A stretch of 64,000 bases of DNA from Cytophagales bacterium (GTDB lineage: Bacteria > Bacteroidota > Bacteroidia > Cytophagales > Cyclobacteriaceae): positions 310,001-374,000 of the forward strand of contig JAWPMT010000001.1 of the NCBI GenBank assembly GCA_033344775.1, given 5' to 3'. Positions within the stretch are counted from its first letter, which is position 1, and the number at the start of each line of letters is the position of its first letter. The notes beneath the pieces are model-generated. The model did not search any database. It was not told where the DNA came from and was given only the letters and a program-made list of their open reading frames with translations. Shown here one piece after another: positions 7,451 through 15,304 of the stretch. The position numbers and the translations under genes are program-made.

Positions 7451-8647
7451 CTAAAAAGAACTCGACCTTAGCGCCTTAGGGGCTTCCCATTCAGGATTCA
7501 ATTCCAATATTTGATCCAATAGATGTTTGGCCGATTCTTCTTTTCCAGACCGAATCGACCATTTTGCCTTTAAGAAAATTGCATCAACGTAGTTTGGATT
7601 TATCTTAAGTGACCTATCCAAATAGTAGTTGGCCAAAGGTCCCAGCCTTCTGGACTTATAGCATAGTGCAAGCCGGTAATACTTTTGATAACGGAATAAA
7701 AACAGTCCCCCTGGAACGTAAGACTTGCCACCGATCAAATGCAGTTTGGTCCTAACCTTATTGTAGTGTCTGATCGCCTTACCAGGTTGACCAAATCTTT
7801 CGTGCAGGTCTCCTAGTAAATAGTGAGTTTGTGATTGATGGGATTGTAACTCCAAACTTTTATTGAGCATCTCCTCAGCCAGCGCATATTCACCTGCTTG
7901 TCCAAGTAAAACCCCCGCATTGTTATAAGCTGCAATCCGGATCTCCTGTTCTGTTCCCTGAACTGTAATCGACTGAAACAAATGAAGCGCTTCCTTGTTT
8001 TGTTCAAAAAACCATAGGGTCTTGGCCTTTTGATAGGTAAGCCATGCATCATTCGGCTGAACTTCCAAACCTTGATCCAATAGGCTGAGATAATATGTCT
8101 GCTTGCGGATAAGGAATGCCTTGGTATGAAGGTCAATGTGATGAAAAATGATAGGCTTATCCAGGTAGGCAAACTTTGAACCGGCCCTCTGAATGGATGG
8201 TCCCACCACTTCATGCACGTGGTATTCAAATGAGATGTTTGGGTCGTTTCTAAATAAACGTACAATGCCGACCGGTACGGTTGTTTGCTTACCAGTTTCC
8301 GGATTGATGAAATGGTCGTATCGAGAAAGCACCACCCCTCCCACGTCAGCTTTGACTTTAGATACCTTTTTTAATAGGGTTTGTCCTTCTTTCAAAGATT
8401 CGTCCGCATCCAAAAACAGGATCCAGGGCTCACGTGCTTTTTGAATGGCGATGTTTCGTGCATAGGCAAAATCATCGATCCAATCTATTTTTATGATCGT
8501 GGCGTCATGTCGCTCAGCAATAGATATTGTTGCATCAGTCGACCCACTATCCACCACAATGATCTCACTTGCAATACCTTTAACTGAAGAGAGGCATCTA
8601 TCTAAATGCCTCTCTTCATTTTTTGTAATAACGCAACAACTGACCAC
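7451..8647 (-). CDS. Family 2 glycosyltransferase with C-terminal TPR repeats
   Basis: A 398-aa protein with a GT2 (GT-A fold) domain: SCCVITKNEERHLDRCL, IIVVDSGSTDAT and WILFLDADESL with the DxD metal site, over about residues 1-230. The rest is TPR-like helical repeats (AAYNNAGVLLGQAGEYALAE, YLLGDLHERFGQPGKAIRHY). The start is GTG 8647, sharing one base with the stop TAG of the upstream 38-aa peptide, so translation is coupled. Soluble GT2-TPR enzymes include peptide or protein glycosyltransferases such as SunS-like enzymes, and the coupled peptide is an obvious candidate substrate. Cell-surface glycan synthesis remains possible. Confidence 0.85.
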   Translation of the reverse strand: MVSCCVITKNEERHLDRCLSSVKGIASEIIVVDSGSTDATISIAERHDATIIKIDWIDDFAYARNIAIQKAREPWILFLDADESLKEGQTLLKKVSKVKADVGGVVLSRYDHFINPETGKQTTVPVGIVRLFRNDPNISFEYHVHEVVGPSIQRAGSKFAYLDKPIIFHHIDLHTKAFLIRKQTYYLSLLDQGLEVQPNDAWLTYQKAKTLWFFEQNKEALHLFQSITVQGTEQEIRIAAYNNAGVLLGQAGEYALAEEMLNKSLELQSHQSQTHYLLGDLHERFGQPGKAIRHYNKVRTKLHLIGGKSYVPGGLFLFRYQKYYRLALCYKSRRLGPLANYYLDRSLKINPNYVDAIFLKAKWSIRSGKEESAKHLLDQILELNPEWEAPKALRSSSF

Positions 8648-8763
8648 TAAGAATGATAGAATGCCGCAGCTTCTTCAGTGTTGTCGCTGTTGGCTTTCGT
8701 ACCTTCTGCATCTCCGCCAAAAAGGCCAGCTACAGAAGCTATCAGGTAAAAAATATATGCCAT
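8647..8763 (-). CDS. 38-aa peptide translationally coupled to the glycosyltransferase
   Basis: The short frame ATG 8763 to TAG 8647-8649 encodes 38 residues. The N-terminal half is hydrophobic (MAYIFYLIASVAGLFGG). The C-terminal half is polar and rich in small hydroxyl and acidic residues (DAEGTKANSDNTEEAAAFYH plus a final Ser). The stop overlaps the GTG of the glycosyltransferase by one base, and a good Bacteroidota promoter sits just upstream; both argue that it is real. It may be a glycosylated peptide precursor or a small membrane peptide. The Gly-Gly at the junction resembles a processing site, but this is inference. Confidence 0.65.
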   Translation of the reverse strand: MAYIFYLIASVAGLFGGDAEGTKANSDNTEEAAAFYHS

Positions 8764-8775
8764 GTCTTTTTTGTT

Positions 8776-8804
8776 TAAAGGTAGCAAAATCAAAGAAAAG
8801 GCAA
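8776..8804 (-). promoter_or_regulatory. Bacteroidota-type promoter of the 38-aa peptide and glycosyltransferase
   Basis: On the minus strand TACCTTTA (8783-8776) matches the -7 consensus TAnnTTTG at seven of eight positions. TTG at 8804-8802 lies 18 bases upstream at the -33 position. The transcript would start only a few bases before ATG 8763. Confidence 0.5.
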
Positions 8805-8855
8805 TTCCAGTGATTTAGTCATTGGCTCAATCTCCATTTCGCCAATAACTCCTTT

Positions 8856-9155
8856 TTACAGCACCAATTCATGCGTATTCACCGAACCTGTGAAATGCAG
8901 TCGAATGGGCAGCAAAAAGGGTTCATTTTCTCCTGGTACATGCTTCATCACCAAAATGCCCTTACTCACGCCAAGTACCAAATACGGCGCTCGATAGGCA
9001 ATTCCACAAGGCCTGGGAAGAGATATTGATTTTACTGCTAAATCTCCACCCATAGCGGAAATCAGTATGAGCTTATGATGAGAATTGGAAGTCACTAGCA
9101 GGGTTTGACCTTTTTCCGATAACTAGGCAGCAATTTCAGTACTTGACTTATTCAC
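8856..9155 (-). pseudogene. Decayed N-terminal fragment of a TIGR03032/DUF4915-like protein
   Basis: Reading from GTG 9155, which overlaps the stop of the upstream gene, the frame encodes about 10 residues, hits TAG at 9123-9125, and continues LSEKGQTLLVTSNSHHKLIL, SLPRPCGIAY, GSVNTHELVL and then TAA. The order of these segments looks like the start of the about 330-residue TIGR03032 family (Gln-rich 'LLVTTYQAGKL' region, 'RPMGLA', 'DIHDLA'). Two stops and the loss of the remaining two thirds mark it as a pseudogene. The family match is from memory of its motifs and is moderately sure. Confidence 0.55.
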
Positions 9156-9436
9156 AAGGGCTTGATTACTGCTATTGGTTGATCGTAAAAAACAGGATCT
9201 CCATGTTCCACTAAAAACCCCAAAAAAGTACCCGTGCATTCAGACTCAATTTCATTTGTTGTCCTCATTGCACCCAGATAACAGTAGCAATCTCCATAAA
9301 TTATCCCAACTCCTGATCTGATGTGGTTCAATTCAACGTTGGTTTCGAACGGTAATACTTCCGTTGTACCAGAGGAATAATAACTCTCACCACTTGAAAT
9401 AATCAATTGACGATCTATCGAAAAACTACCGATCAT
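9152..9436 (-). CDS. Biotinyl/lipoyl-domain-like protein lacking the biotin lysine
   Basis: A 94-aa protein. Its C-terminal 50 residues follow the biotin carboxyl carrier (AccB) pattern: YGDCYCYLGAMRTTNEIESE, TGTFLGFLVEHGDPVFYDQP, IAVIKPL, comparable to E. coli AccB CIVEAMKMMNQIEA and ILVESGQPVEFDEPLVVIE. At the biotinylation site AMKM this copy has AMRT, so the modified Lys is replaced by Arg. The N-terminal half is unlike AccB. The frame is intact, but its downstream neighbour is a pseudogene. It may be a non-biotinylated hammerhead-fold protein of different function or a decaying copy. Confidence 0.6.
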   Translation of the reverse strand: MIGSFSIDRQLIISSGESYYSSGTTEVLPFETNVELNHIRSGVGIIYGDCYCYLGAMRTTNEIESECTGTFLGFLVEHGDPVFYDQPIAVIKPL

Positions 9437-9820
9437 TGGAGCTAGACCTTAAATTGAAATTTTCTGTTTTACTAAAATCATCACTTTGCATAAGGAAGTC
9501 AAAACCGGGATTAAAGTATTTTTCAAGTGACGGATAGACATTCACTCCAATTGATCATTTGGAAATCGATAACCTGACATCTAGAGGTATCTAGTGTTCA
9601 CCGATTGTGCGAACTTTTCTAATGAATTAATAAGTCAAGTATATTATCGTTCAAATAATGATTAGGAAATCTAACTTCAACTCCCTTGTAGAAACCCTGA
9701 AGTTTTTCATTATTTTGTTGTTTGACCCCTTTTCCGTACGGTTATGTTCTTAATACTTCCAACTGTCATTTTTCTTGCTTGAATTCGTTGCATTGGGTGC
9801 CGGTTCAAAAATCTGATTAT
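9437..9820. other. 384-bp AT-rich gap without a convincing gene
   Basis: No recognisable gene. A 39-codon minus-strand frame starting at GTG 9545 ends at 9426, overlapping the start of the biotinyl-like gene, but its product is not recognised and has no ATG. The stretch probably holds the promoter of the 9436 gene and the tail of the 9821-11317 operon. Confidence 0.4.
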
Positions 9821-10282
9821 TTACGATAGCTTTTCTTTTACCCACCGATAAGCCTTTATCACCAGGCCCTTAACTTCAGGAAAAACAAAACCTGATCCAA
9901 GAAGGCCTATGATTTCTTCAATATTTGCGTCACCAAAGTGGATATAAAGCGCACTGGTTATTCCTGTAGCCAATAGACTGAATATGCGCTCAATATCTCT
10001 TCTTAGTGCATCTAATGACTTGATCTTCTTGTGTACCTTTTTATAAGAACGAACCAGGAAATCATAGACCTGATCATCAAACTGACCACCTGGATTTGAG
10101 ATATAAACAGTAAGATCCCCATCCGCAAATAACTGAATCTTAACGGCCAAGTCTTCTTTGGGGTGTTTCTCATAAATAGAGAACTCCCCATCCGTGATCA
10201 GTTTTCGAAGTATCCCGAAGTAGGCGAACCGATGTTTATTGAACAGATTATCCAGGTTTGAAATATTTAAAGACCTGACCAA
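9821..10282 (-). CDS. Unknown protein, third gene of a three-gene operon
   Basis: A 153-aa protein, not recognised. The middle part is mixed alpha/beta (AVKIQLFADGDLTVYISNPG). A helical region around LRRDIERIFSLLATGITSAL could be amphipathic or a weak membrane segment, and the C-terminus is basic (VIKAYRWVKEKLS). It overlaps the 240-aa gene by 35 bases, so the two are coupled. Nothing in the sequence indicates an enzyme. With its two upstream neighbours it forms a compact unit next to peptide genes. Confidence 0.65.
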   Translation of the reverse strand: MVRSLNISNLDNLFNKHRFAYFGILRKLITDGEFSIYEKHPKEDLAVKIQLFADGDLTVYISNPGGQFDDQVYDFLVRSYKKVHKKIKSLDALRRDIERIFSLLATGITSALYIHFGDANIEEIIGLLGSGFVFPEVKGLVIKAYRWVKEKLS

Positions 10283-10970
10283 CCAGTGTAGTCACTGTAC
10301 TTACCAGCTCTTTCCAGTAGCTCAGTGAAAGACTGGTGTGCTGTTCATGTATCTTCAACAGCATTTCCTGTTGATCCATTTTCGTGAACGCTGTTGAAAT
10401 TCGGGAAGTCACATCACCATCAATTCCAAAACGGGTTTGCATCATTACTTTTTCGGCATTCATGTCGTACATGCGCCGAAACTTCGCTTTTACCCTGGGG
10501 TTAATGTTGCGAAAATCGTAATCGGTGGTGCGATGCTCAGCGAAATTCATTTTATAGAGTTCCTTCGCCTTATCTCCTTTTTTCAAAGGTTGCACCTCTA
10601 CTTCGGACTGCTTCAAATAATTCAAAAACCGATTGATCCTTAGAAGAATTGAATAATCGTGTTCATCGATATGATATTCTTGATCCGAAGAAATCAGCTC
10701 AATGGTAAGATCCAGATTAACGTCTAATTGCCTGAAACTCGTCGGATCTTGGTACTTAAGATCAGGATCCAATGAATGTTTGTTGATGATCTTGTGCAGC
10801 CTGACTTTGTATCGATCCAACAATCTAGTAACCAGGTCTTCAAACTCCGGAGATATCTCCGCAGTGATTGAATCCTTTAGAATGGTGTTGATCTCAAGAT
10901 GTGTGAGGTCATCAAAAATGTCTCCCAGCCAAGTATTCTTCTGGTCCTGGGATAACTTTCCCCCCGCCAT
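10248..10970 (-). CDS. Unknown protein, second gene of a three-gene operon
   Basis: A 240-aa soluble, charged and largely helical protein with no signal peptide. Visible features are MAGGKLSQDQKNTWLGDIFD at the start, a beta-like acidic centre (LDVNLDLTIELISSDQEYHI) and a helical C-terminal half (MDQQEMLLKIHEQHTSLSLS) ending in GQVFKYFKPG. It is not recognised. Its start overlaps the stop of the 115-aa gene by one base and its end overlaps the 153-aa gene by 35 bases, which suggests the three products act together. Confidence 0.65.
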   Translation of the reverse strand: MAGGKLSQDQKNTWLGDIFDDLTHLEINTILKDSITAEISPEFEDLVTRLLDRYKVRLHKIINKHSLDPDLKYQDPTSFRQLDVNLDLTIELISSDQEYHIDEHDYSILLRINRFLNYLKQSEVEVQPLKKGDKAKELYKMNFAEHRTTDYDFRNINPRVKAKFRRMYDMNAEKVMMQTRFGIDGDVTSRISTAFTKMDQQEMLLKIHEQHTSLSLSYWKELVSTVTTLVGQVFKYFKPG

Positions 10971-11317
10971 TATTCCTTAGGTGTATTGTCCGATCCTAAA
11001 CTTTCAACTACACTTACAATGCTTTTCAACGCTTCCATGTTGGCTTTAACAATTGCACTACCCTTCTCCACTTGAGTCTCGTGAAACTTGATCAAGTCAG
11101 GATACTTTTGATAAAAACCAGGTGCGATGGTATTTGTGATATCCCCATCAATCAAATTAATGCTACTCGTCATTCCCTCTATATCCGTACCTGGAGTAGT
11201 CGCTATTTTTCCATCCGCTCCCACGTCCAATGTAGCCATGACTGTGTCAATTTGAAGGATGGTCGCATCGGCGATTTTGTCGCCAATTTTGGTTAAGATT
11301 TCTTCTAATTTGCTCAT
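10970..11317 (-). CDS. Unknown 115-aa protein, first gene of a three-gene operon
   Basis: A soluble, acidic protein starting MSKLEEILTKIGDKIADATI. It has a Gly/Thr-rich central part (DVGADGKIATTPGTDIEG) and a helical C-terminus (IVKANMEALKSIVSVVESLG). It has no signal peptide and is not recognised. It is the promoter-proximal gene of the operon and lies 150 bp downstream of the terminator following the 28-aa double-glycine peptide, so it is probably a separate transcription unit. The function is unknown. Confidence 0.65.
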   Translation of the reverse strand: MSKLEEILTKIGDKIADATILQIDTVMATLDVGADGKIATTPGTDIEGMTSSINLIDGDITNTIAPGFYQKYPDLIKFHETQVEKGSAIVKANMEALKSIVSVVESLGSDNTPKE

Positions 11318-11461
11318 ATTGTTTATGCTTGATTGGTATTTTACGTTAATTCAGTGATGAACTGGATTAGGCGATGAATATCCACATTTTTTTTTGTTTT
11401 ACCACAATCCTTTTTCGATAAGATTTTTCGGACTGTCAGGCGAGTAATATCAATTGAAAAT

Positions 11462-11485
11462 AAAAAAGGGGACTTATGTCCCCTT
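11462..11485 (-). terminator. Terminator after the double-glycine peptide gene
   Basis: Minus-strand stem AAGGGGAC (11485-11478) / GTCCCCTT (11473-11466), 4-base loop, followed by TTTTTT (complement of the A-run at 11462-11467). It begins 8 bases after the peptide's stop codon. Confidence 0.8.
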
Positions 11486-11493
11486 ACAAAATT

Positions 11494-11580
11494 TTAGGCG
11501 TTACCTCCTACCTGAGTTACCCAGGAACAAGTTGTGCCACCTTTCATTGATTGAGATTGTTTTTTAGTTAGCTTTTTCAT
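11494..11580 (-). CDS. 28-aa double-glycine leader peptide, bacteriocin- or signal-like
   Basis: ATG 11580 to TAA 11494. The N-terminus MKKLTKKQSQSMKGG has the layout of double-glycine leaders: basic start, spaced hydrophobics at Leu4 and Met12, Gly-Gly at 14-15. The remaining 13 residues, TTCSWVTQVGGNA, contain one Cys, one Trp and a second Gly-Gly. A strong terminator lies eight bases downstream, so it is a monocistronic small transcript. Peptides of this sort are exported by C39-peptidase ABC transporters, but none is in this window. The absence of a Shine-Dalgarno site is normal for the phylum. Confidence 0.65.
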   Translation of the reverse strand: MKKLTKKQSQSMKGGTTCSWVTQVGGNA

Positions 11581-11741
11581 TTTTCTTAGAATTTTAATGA
11601 TCTCAGGTAATTTAACTTAACTCAAACCACTATGCTATAACTTATTAAAATATCTTCTTGATCACTAGTTACAGCCAAGAGGCTCAATTCAGCTAATGTG
11701 GCATTAACTTCGCATTCAGCCTGTCCGTATTAATCCAAACA

Positions 11742-12866
11742 TTGTCCGACTCCATCTTTTCTTTTATCCATTTCATTGCAACATCAGGAATTAGCATCAC
11801 CTTTTTCTTGATATTCCTATTGCTGAAAAAGAAAGATAACCAACAGGTTAACCTTCTTCTGGCAAGTATCCTGTTTTGCTTCTTATGTCTTTTTCTCGCT
11901 TATGCTACTTTGACCGCTGAAGTAACTACACTTTCCATACCCGTCATGGCATTTGCGCTTACCACACCTTTTGCACTTGGGCCGCTCCTTAACTTTTATG
12001 TAGATAATATCTACCGACAGCAAAAGCCAGTCAGGCGATCATTTCTGTTGCATTTGCTGCCTTTCTTTTTATCCATTTTGCTGTTTTCAGTGCCCATCAC
12101 AACGATCAATTGGATGAACGATCAGGTGACGCTTGAAAACTTTCCTAGTTACGCCATTTTTATTCCTGTTTTAGGCATTTTATCCGTCATTGGATACCTG
12201 CGATTACTCTATCAGAAACTGAAACGGTACCGATCAGAAGTAAAAGACAACTATGCCTCACTGGAAACGAAAGACCTTGCCTGGCTACAGCTTTGGTTAA
12301 GGGGCATCATGATCTTTATCCTATTGGACATTACCCTAAGCCTGTTATCCATCATGGCGGAGGAATTGAATCAATTGATCTTCCTCAATATCACTTACTT
12401 ATTCGGATTGGTCGTCTACATTGGTTATTCTGGCATTCAACAAACACCTGTGTTCATCTCAGTGTCCGGCCCGATCACATCGGAAACAAAGAAAAAGATC
12501 ACCACCCCATATCAACCTGGCGCTGCTAAAAGTCCATTGGAACAACAACTCATTAATTTGTTTGAAGAGGAAAAGATCTATCTCAATGACAGCCTTTCAT
12601 TAAATGATGTGGCTTCCGCACTGGAAGCATCTCCCAAGAAAATCACAGAATTGCTAAATGCGGAGATGAACACCAATTTTTATGCGCTTGTCAATCAATT
12701 CCGGGTAGAAGATTTCAAACGAAAGCTTGCTTCTTCAGAGGTACATCACAAAACATTCCTCGGTCTCGCATACGAGTCTGGTTTCAAATCCAAAGCCACC
12801 TTCAACAGAGCGTTCAAAGAAATTACCGGGATGACGCCAAAAGCTTATCAATCCGAACTGAGATAG
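11742..12866 (+). CDS. Membrane-bound AraC-family transcriptional regulator
   Basis: A 374-aa protein. The N-terminal about 240 residues form roughly seven hydrophobic segments (ISITFFLIFLLL, LLASILFCFLCLFLAY, LLHLLPFFLSILLFSV and so on). A cytoplasmic AraC DNA-binding domain follows, with LSLNDVASALEASPKKITELL as the first helix-turn-helix and GFKSKATFNRAFKEITGMTP as the second. This architecture is common in Bacteroidota and suggests direct sensing of a membrane or periplasmic signal. No in-frame ATG lies between the upstream stop at 11694 and the first TM, so the start appears to be TTG 11742. The target genes are unknown; it is divergent from the 28-aa peptide gene. Confidence 0.88.
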   Translation: MSDSIFSFIHFIATSGISITFFLIFLLLKKKDNQQVNLLLASILFCFLCLFLAYATLTAEVTTLSIPVMAFALTTPFALGPLLNFYVDNIYRQQKPVRRSFLLHLLPFFLSILLFSVPITTINWMNDQVTLENFPSYAIFIPVLGILSVIGYLRLLYQKLKRYRSEVKDNYASLETKDLAWLQLWLRGIMIFILLDITLSLLSIMAEELNQLIFLNITYLFGLVVYIGYSGIQQTPVFISVSGPITSETKKKITTPYQPGAAKSPLEQQLINLFEEEKIYLNDSLSLNDVASALEASPKKITELLNAEMNTNFYALVNQFRVEDFKRKLASSEVHHKTFLGLAYESGFKSKATFNRAFKEITGMTPKAYQSELR

Positions 12867-13092
12867 TAAGGCAATCGCATTCAAGGTTTCCATATGATTG
12901 TCTTGAAGTAATTAAAACTATGCTCTTCTAATCCCCCCACAAGACCCCCTTAAAAGTGAGAATAGCGGTGTTTCAATTACTTCAGAATAAAATGCGTTTG
13001 TCGAGCTTTTAATAAGTCTCACTGACGCCAGTGAGTCGTTTGGGTGATGAAGGAAGCTTTGGTTTGCCTGAAAATTAAAGCAATTGTCACCT

Positions 13093-14019
13093 ATGTTTTC
13101 ATTCATGGCCGATACAGGCAAAACCGATTGGTGGAGGTTCGCCCTCACGTTTGTAATCGTAATCACCGGATATCTTGTAGGACAAATTCCCTTGCTCGCT
13201 GCACTTTATGCGAGAAAAGAAGCGCTCAGCATGTCCGAAGCAGATTTTGAAAGGCACTTCAACAATACAAACCTGGCTGCTTTCGAAATGGACCCTAATG
13301 TGTTGTTGATCTTGATGATGCTCCCCTTTGTGATCGGGTTCTTGTTGATCATTATGTCGATCAAATATATTCACCAACGAGAGATCAAAAGCCTATTCAC
13401 CGGAAAGGAAGCTTTCGATTGGAAAAAATGCTTTTTTGGTTTCAGCATCTGGACGCTTTTGTCTGTACCTGCTATCTGGATCATGATCCCTGCCGATAAC
13501 CTGACCTATCAATTAGAGTGGAGTAAATTTCTTCCGCTGTTGGCACTGGCGCTATTATTGGTTCCTATTCAGACCACCATGGAAGAGACTTTTTTTCGTG
13601 GCTATCTATTCCAGTCCTTGACAAGGGTCTTCAACAGTCCGATGTGGCCTTTTCTGATCATTGGGATTGGCTTTGCTTTGCTTCATGCATTCAATCCGGA
13701 ATTTAGCGAAGGGTTTACCCGAATCATCTGGGCCTATCTCCTATTGAGTTTCTTTTTCGGTATCCTGCCTTTGTTAGATAATGGCCTGGAACTACCTATA
13801 GGCTTACATGCCGCCAACAATTTGGTCGTAGTGCTGTTCATAACCGCGGAAGGTGGTGCCTTTAGTACACCCGCTATTTTCAGCACTGACCTCCCAACAC
13901 TGGTAGATGTTCTTCCCATTTTACTCCCTACAATGATCATCGTAACTTTCATGATACTCATGTTTCGCTACCAGTGGAGTTTCAAGGGTGTGTTTTCTCG
14001 GAGGCTAAATAAGTTCTAG
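13093..14019 (+). CDS. CPBP-family intramembrane metalloprotease
   Basis: About 308 aa from ATG 13093 (MFSFMADTGKTDWW); a TTG nine bases earlier and ATG 13105 are alternatives. A multi-pass membrane protein with the CPBP (Abi/CAAX type II) motifs: TMEETFFRGYLFQ (EExxxR), FALLHAFNPE, and GLHAANNLVVVL (HxxxN/B). Such proteases cut prenylated proteins or bacteriocin and peptide precursors and also act in bacteriocin immunity. It stands alone between the AraC regulator and phosphofructokinase. Given the small peptide genes upstream, a processing or immunity role is possible but not shown. Confidence 0.88.
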   Translation: MFSFMADTGKTDWWRFALTFVIVITGYLVGQIPLLAALYARKEALSMSEADFERHFNNTNLAAFEMDPNVLLILMMLPFVIGFLLIIMSIKYIHQREIKSLFTGKEAFDWKKCFFGFSIWTLLSVPAIWIMIPADNLTYQLEWSKFLPLLALALLLVPIQTTMEETFFRGYLFQSLTRVFNSPMWPFLIIGIGFALLHAFNPEFSEGFTRIIWAYLLLSFFFGILPLLDNGLELPIGLHAANNLVVVLFITAEGGAFSTPAIFSTDLPTLVDVLPILLPTMIIVTFMILMFRYQWSFKGVFSRRLNKF

Positions 14020-14149
14020 GAGACCTCCCATAGTCCAACTGCTCAATCGAGATTGCCGAAGGCACATGATTTGACGACCTTATTTAACTCAAGTGAATCA
14101 ACTGATTTAAATCATTGCTAGTTTCCCTGATACCATTTAGGTTGGCGGG

Positions 14150-15247
14150 ATGAAGAAACTATTGGTGTTAACTGGGGGAGGTGACTGCCCGGGATTAAAT
14201 GCGGTAATTCGTGGTATTGTAAAACGATCCATGCGAGAAAGTGATTGGAAGGTCTATGGAAGTATTGAGGCTTATCATGGTATGCTACGTGACCCACAGG
14301 AAATTGTCGAACTGGATAATCAGCGTGTTGCGGGTATTCATGTCAAAGGTGGTACCATCATTAAAACAACAACCAAAGGAGATCCATTTAATTATCCAAA
14401 GTTGCAACCTGATGGTAGTTGGAAGAATGAAGACCGCTCCGATGAATTGGTACAAATGATCAAGGATCAGGGATTTGATGCAGTCATTAGTATCGGAGGT
14501 GATGGGAGTCAGCGTATTTCGCGGAAGCTTTATGAGAAAGGACTTCCTGTCATTGGTGTCCCAAAAACCATCGACAATGACCTTTCAGCCACAGACTTTA
14601 CTTTTGGTTTCCAAACAGCAGTCGAAGTAGCGACCAATGCCGTAGATAAGCTGGTGACTACAGCTGAAAGCCACCACCGAGTCCTCATACTGGAAGTGAT
14701 GGGTCGGGACGCGGGCTGGATCGCCTTGCATGCCGCCATTGCAGGGGGAGTCGAAGTTTGTCTGATCCCTGAGATCCCTTATGACATCAATAAGGTAGTC
14801 GATCGAATCAATGAGCGCTATCACGATGGTCGAGGCTTTGCTAACATCATAATTGCTGAAGGCGCCAAACCAAAGGACGGAATAGTATTACAACGTGAAA
14901 GTGATGAAATTGGGTATCAGATGAAAAGACTTGGAGGTGTCGCCTATCAATTAAGTCACCAAATGAAAGAGGCTGGCTGTGAAGCAGATATCCGAGAAAT
15001 GGTCCTGGGGCACTTGCAGCGTGGTGGTACTCCCCTCGCTTTCGACAGAATACTTTCTACCGCTTTTGGGGTCAAAGCGTTTGAAATGGTACTAGATGGG
15101 GATTTCGGAAACATGGTCGTCTATAAAAACAATGACTACCAATCTGTTTCCTTACTCGAAGCAACCTCAGCATACAATCAAGTCGATGTAGCACATACAT
15201 ACTTGCTGAATGTAGCCAAAGGGGTCGGAATAAGTTTAGGTGAGTGA
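14150..15247 (+). CDS. pfkA: 6-phosphofructokinase
   Basis: A 365-aa enzyme phosphorylating fructose 6-phosphate in glycolysis. GGGDCPGLNAVIRG at the N-terminus is the nucleotide-binding loop; PKTIDND holds the catalytic Asp; MGRDAGWIALHAA and GHLQRGGTPLAFDR bind the sugar phosphate. The motif SIGGDGSQ has Gly at the position that distinguishes ATP users (GGDG) from pyrophosphate users (GGDD). The Lys in PKTIDND is typical of the longer, non-allosteric clade. The substrate call of ATP rests on that Gly. The gene is monocistronic and convergent with the 278-aa gene. Confidence 0.93.
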   Translation: MKKLLVLTGGGDCPGLNAVIRGIVKRSMRESDWKVYGSIEAYHGMLRDPQEIVELDNQRVAGIHVKGGTIIKTTTKGDPFNYPKLQPDGSWKNEDRSDELVQMIKDQGFDAVISIGGDGSQRISRKLYEKGLPVIGVPKTIDNDLSATDFTFGFQTAVEVATNAVDKLVTTAESHHRVLILEVMGRDAGWIALHAAIAGGVEVCLIPEIPYDINKVVDRINERYHDGRGFANIIIAEGAKPKDGIVLQRESDEIGYQMKRLGGVAYQLSHQMKEAGCEADIREMVLGHLQRGGTPLAFDRILSTAFGVKAFEMVLDGDFGNMVVYKNNDYQSVSLLEATSAYNQVDVAHTYLLNVAKGVGISLGE

Positions 15248-15257
15248 CAGCAATAAA

Positions 15258-15281
15258 ACAAGAGCCCATTCGGGCTCTTGT
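15258..15281. terminator. Bidirectional hairpin between convergent genes
   Basis: ACAAGAGCCC (15258-15267) pairs with GGGCTCTTGT (15272-15281) around a 4-base loop. The T-rich tail (TTTTATT) lies on the minus strand, so it best terminates the 278-aa gene; the plus strand has only an A-rich tail. Confidence 0.75.
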
Positions 15282-15304
15282 AAAAACTCAACAACTATCG
15301 GAAA

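Noticed and set aside
9426-9545. 39-codon minus-strand frame starting GTG and overlapping the biotinyl-like gene
   Set aside because: No ATG, no recognised features and flanked by AT-rich sequence; kept as a gap comment only.
12918-13166. 82-codon minus-strand frame before the CPBP protease gene
   Set aside because: Overlaps the start of the protease gene and has no features of its own.
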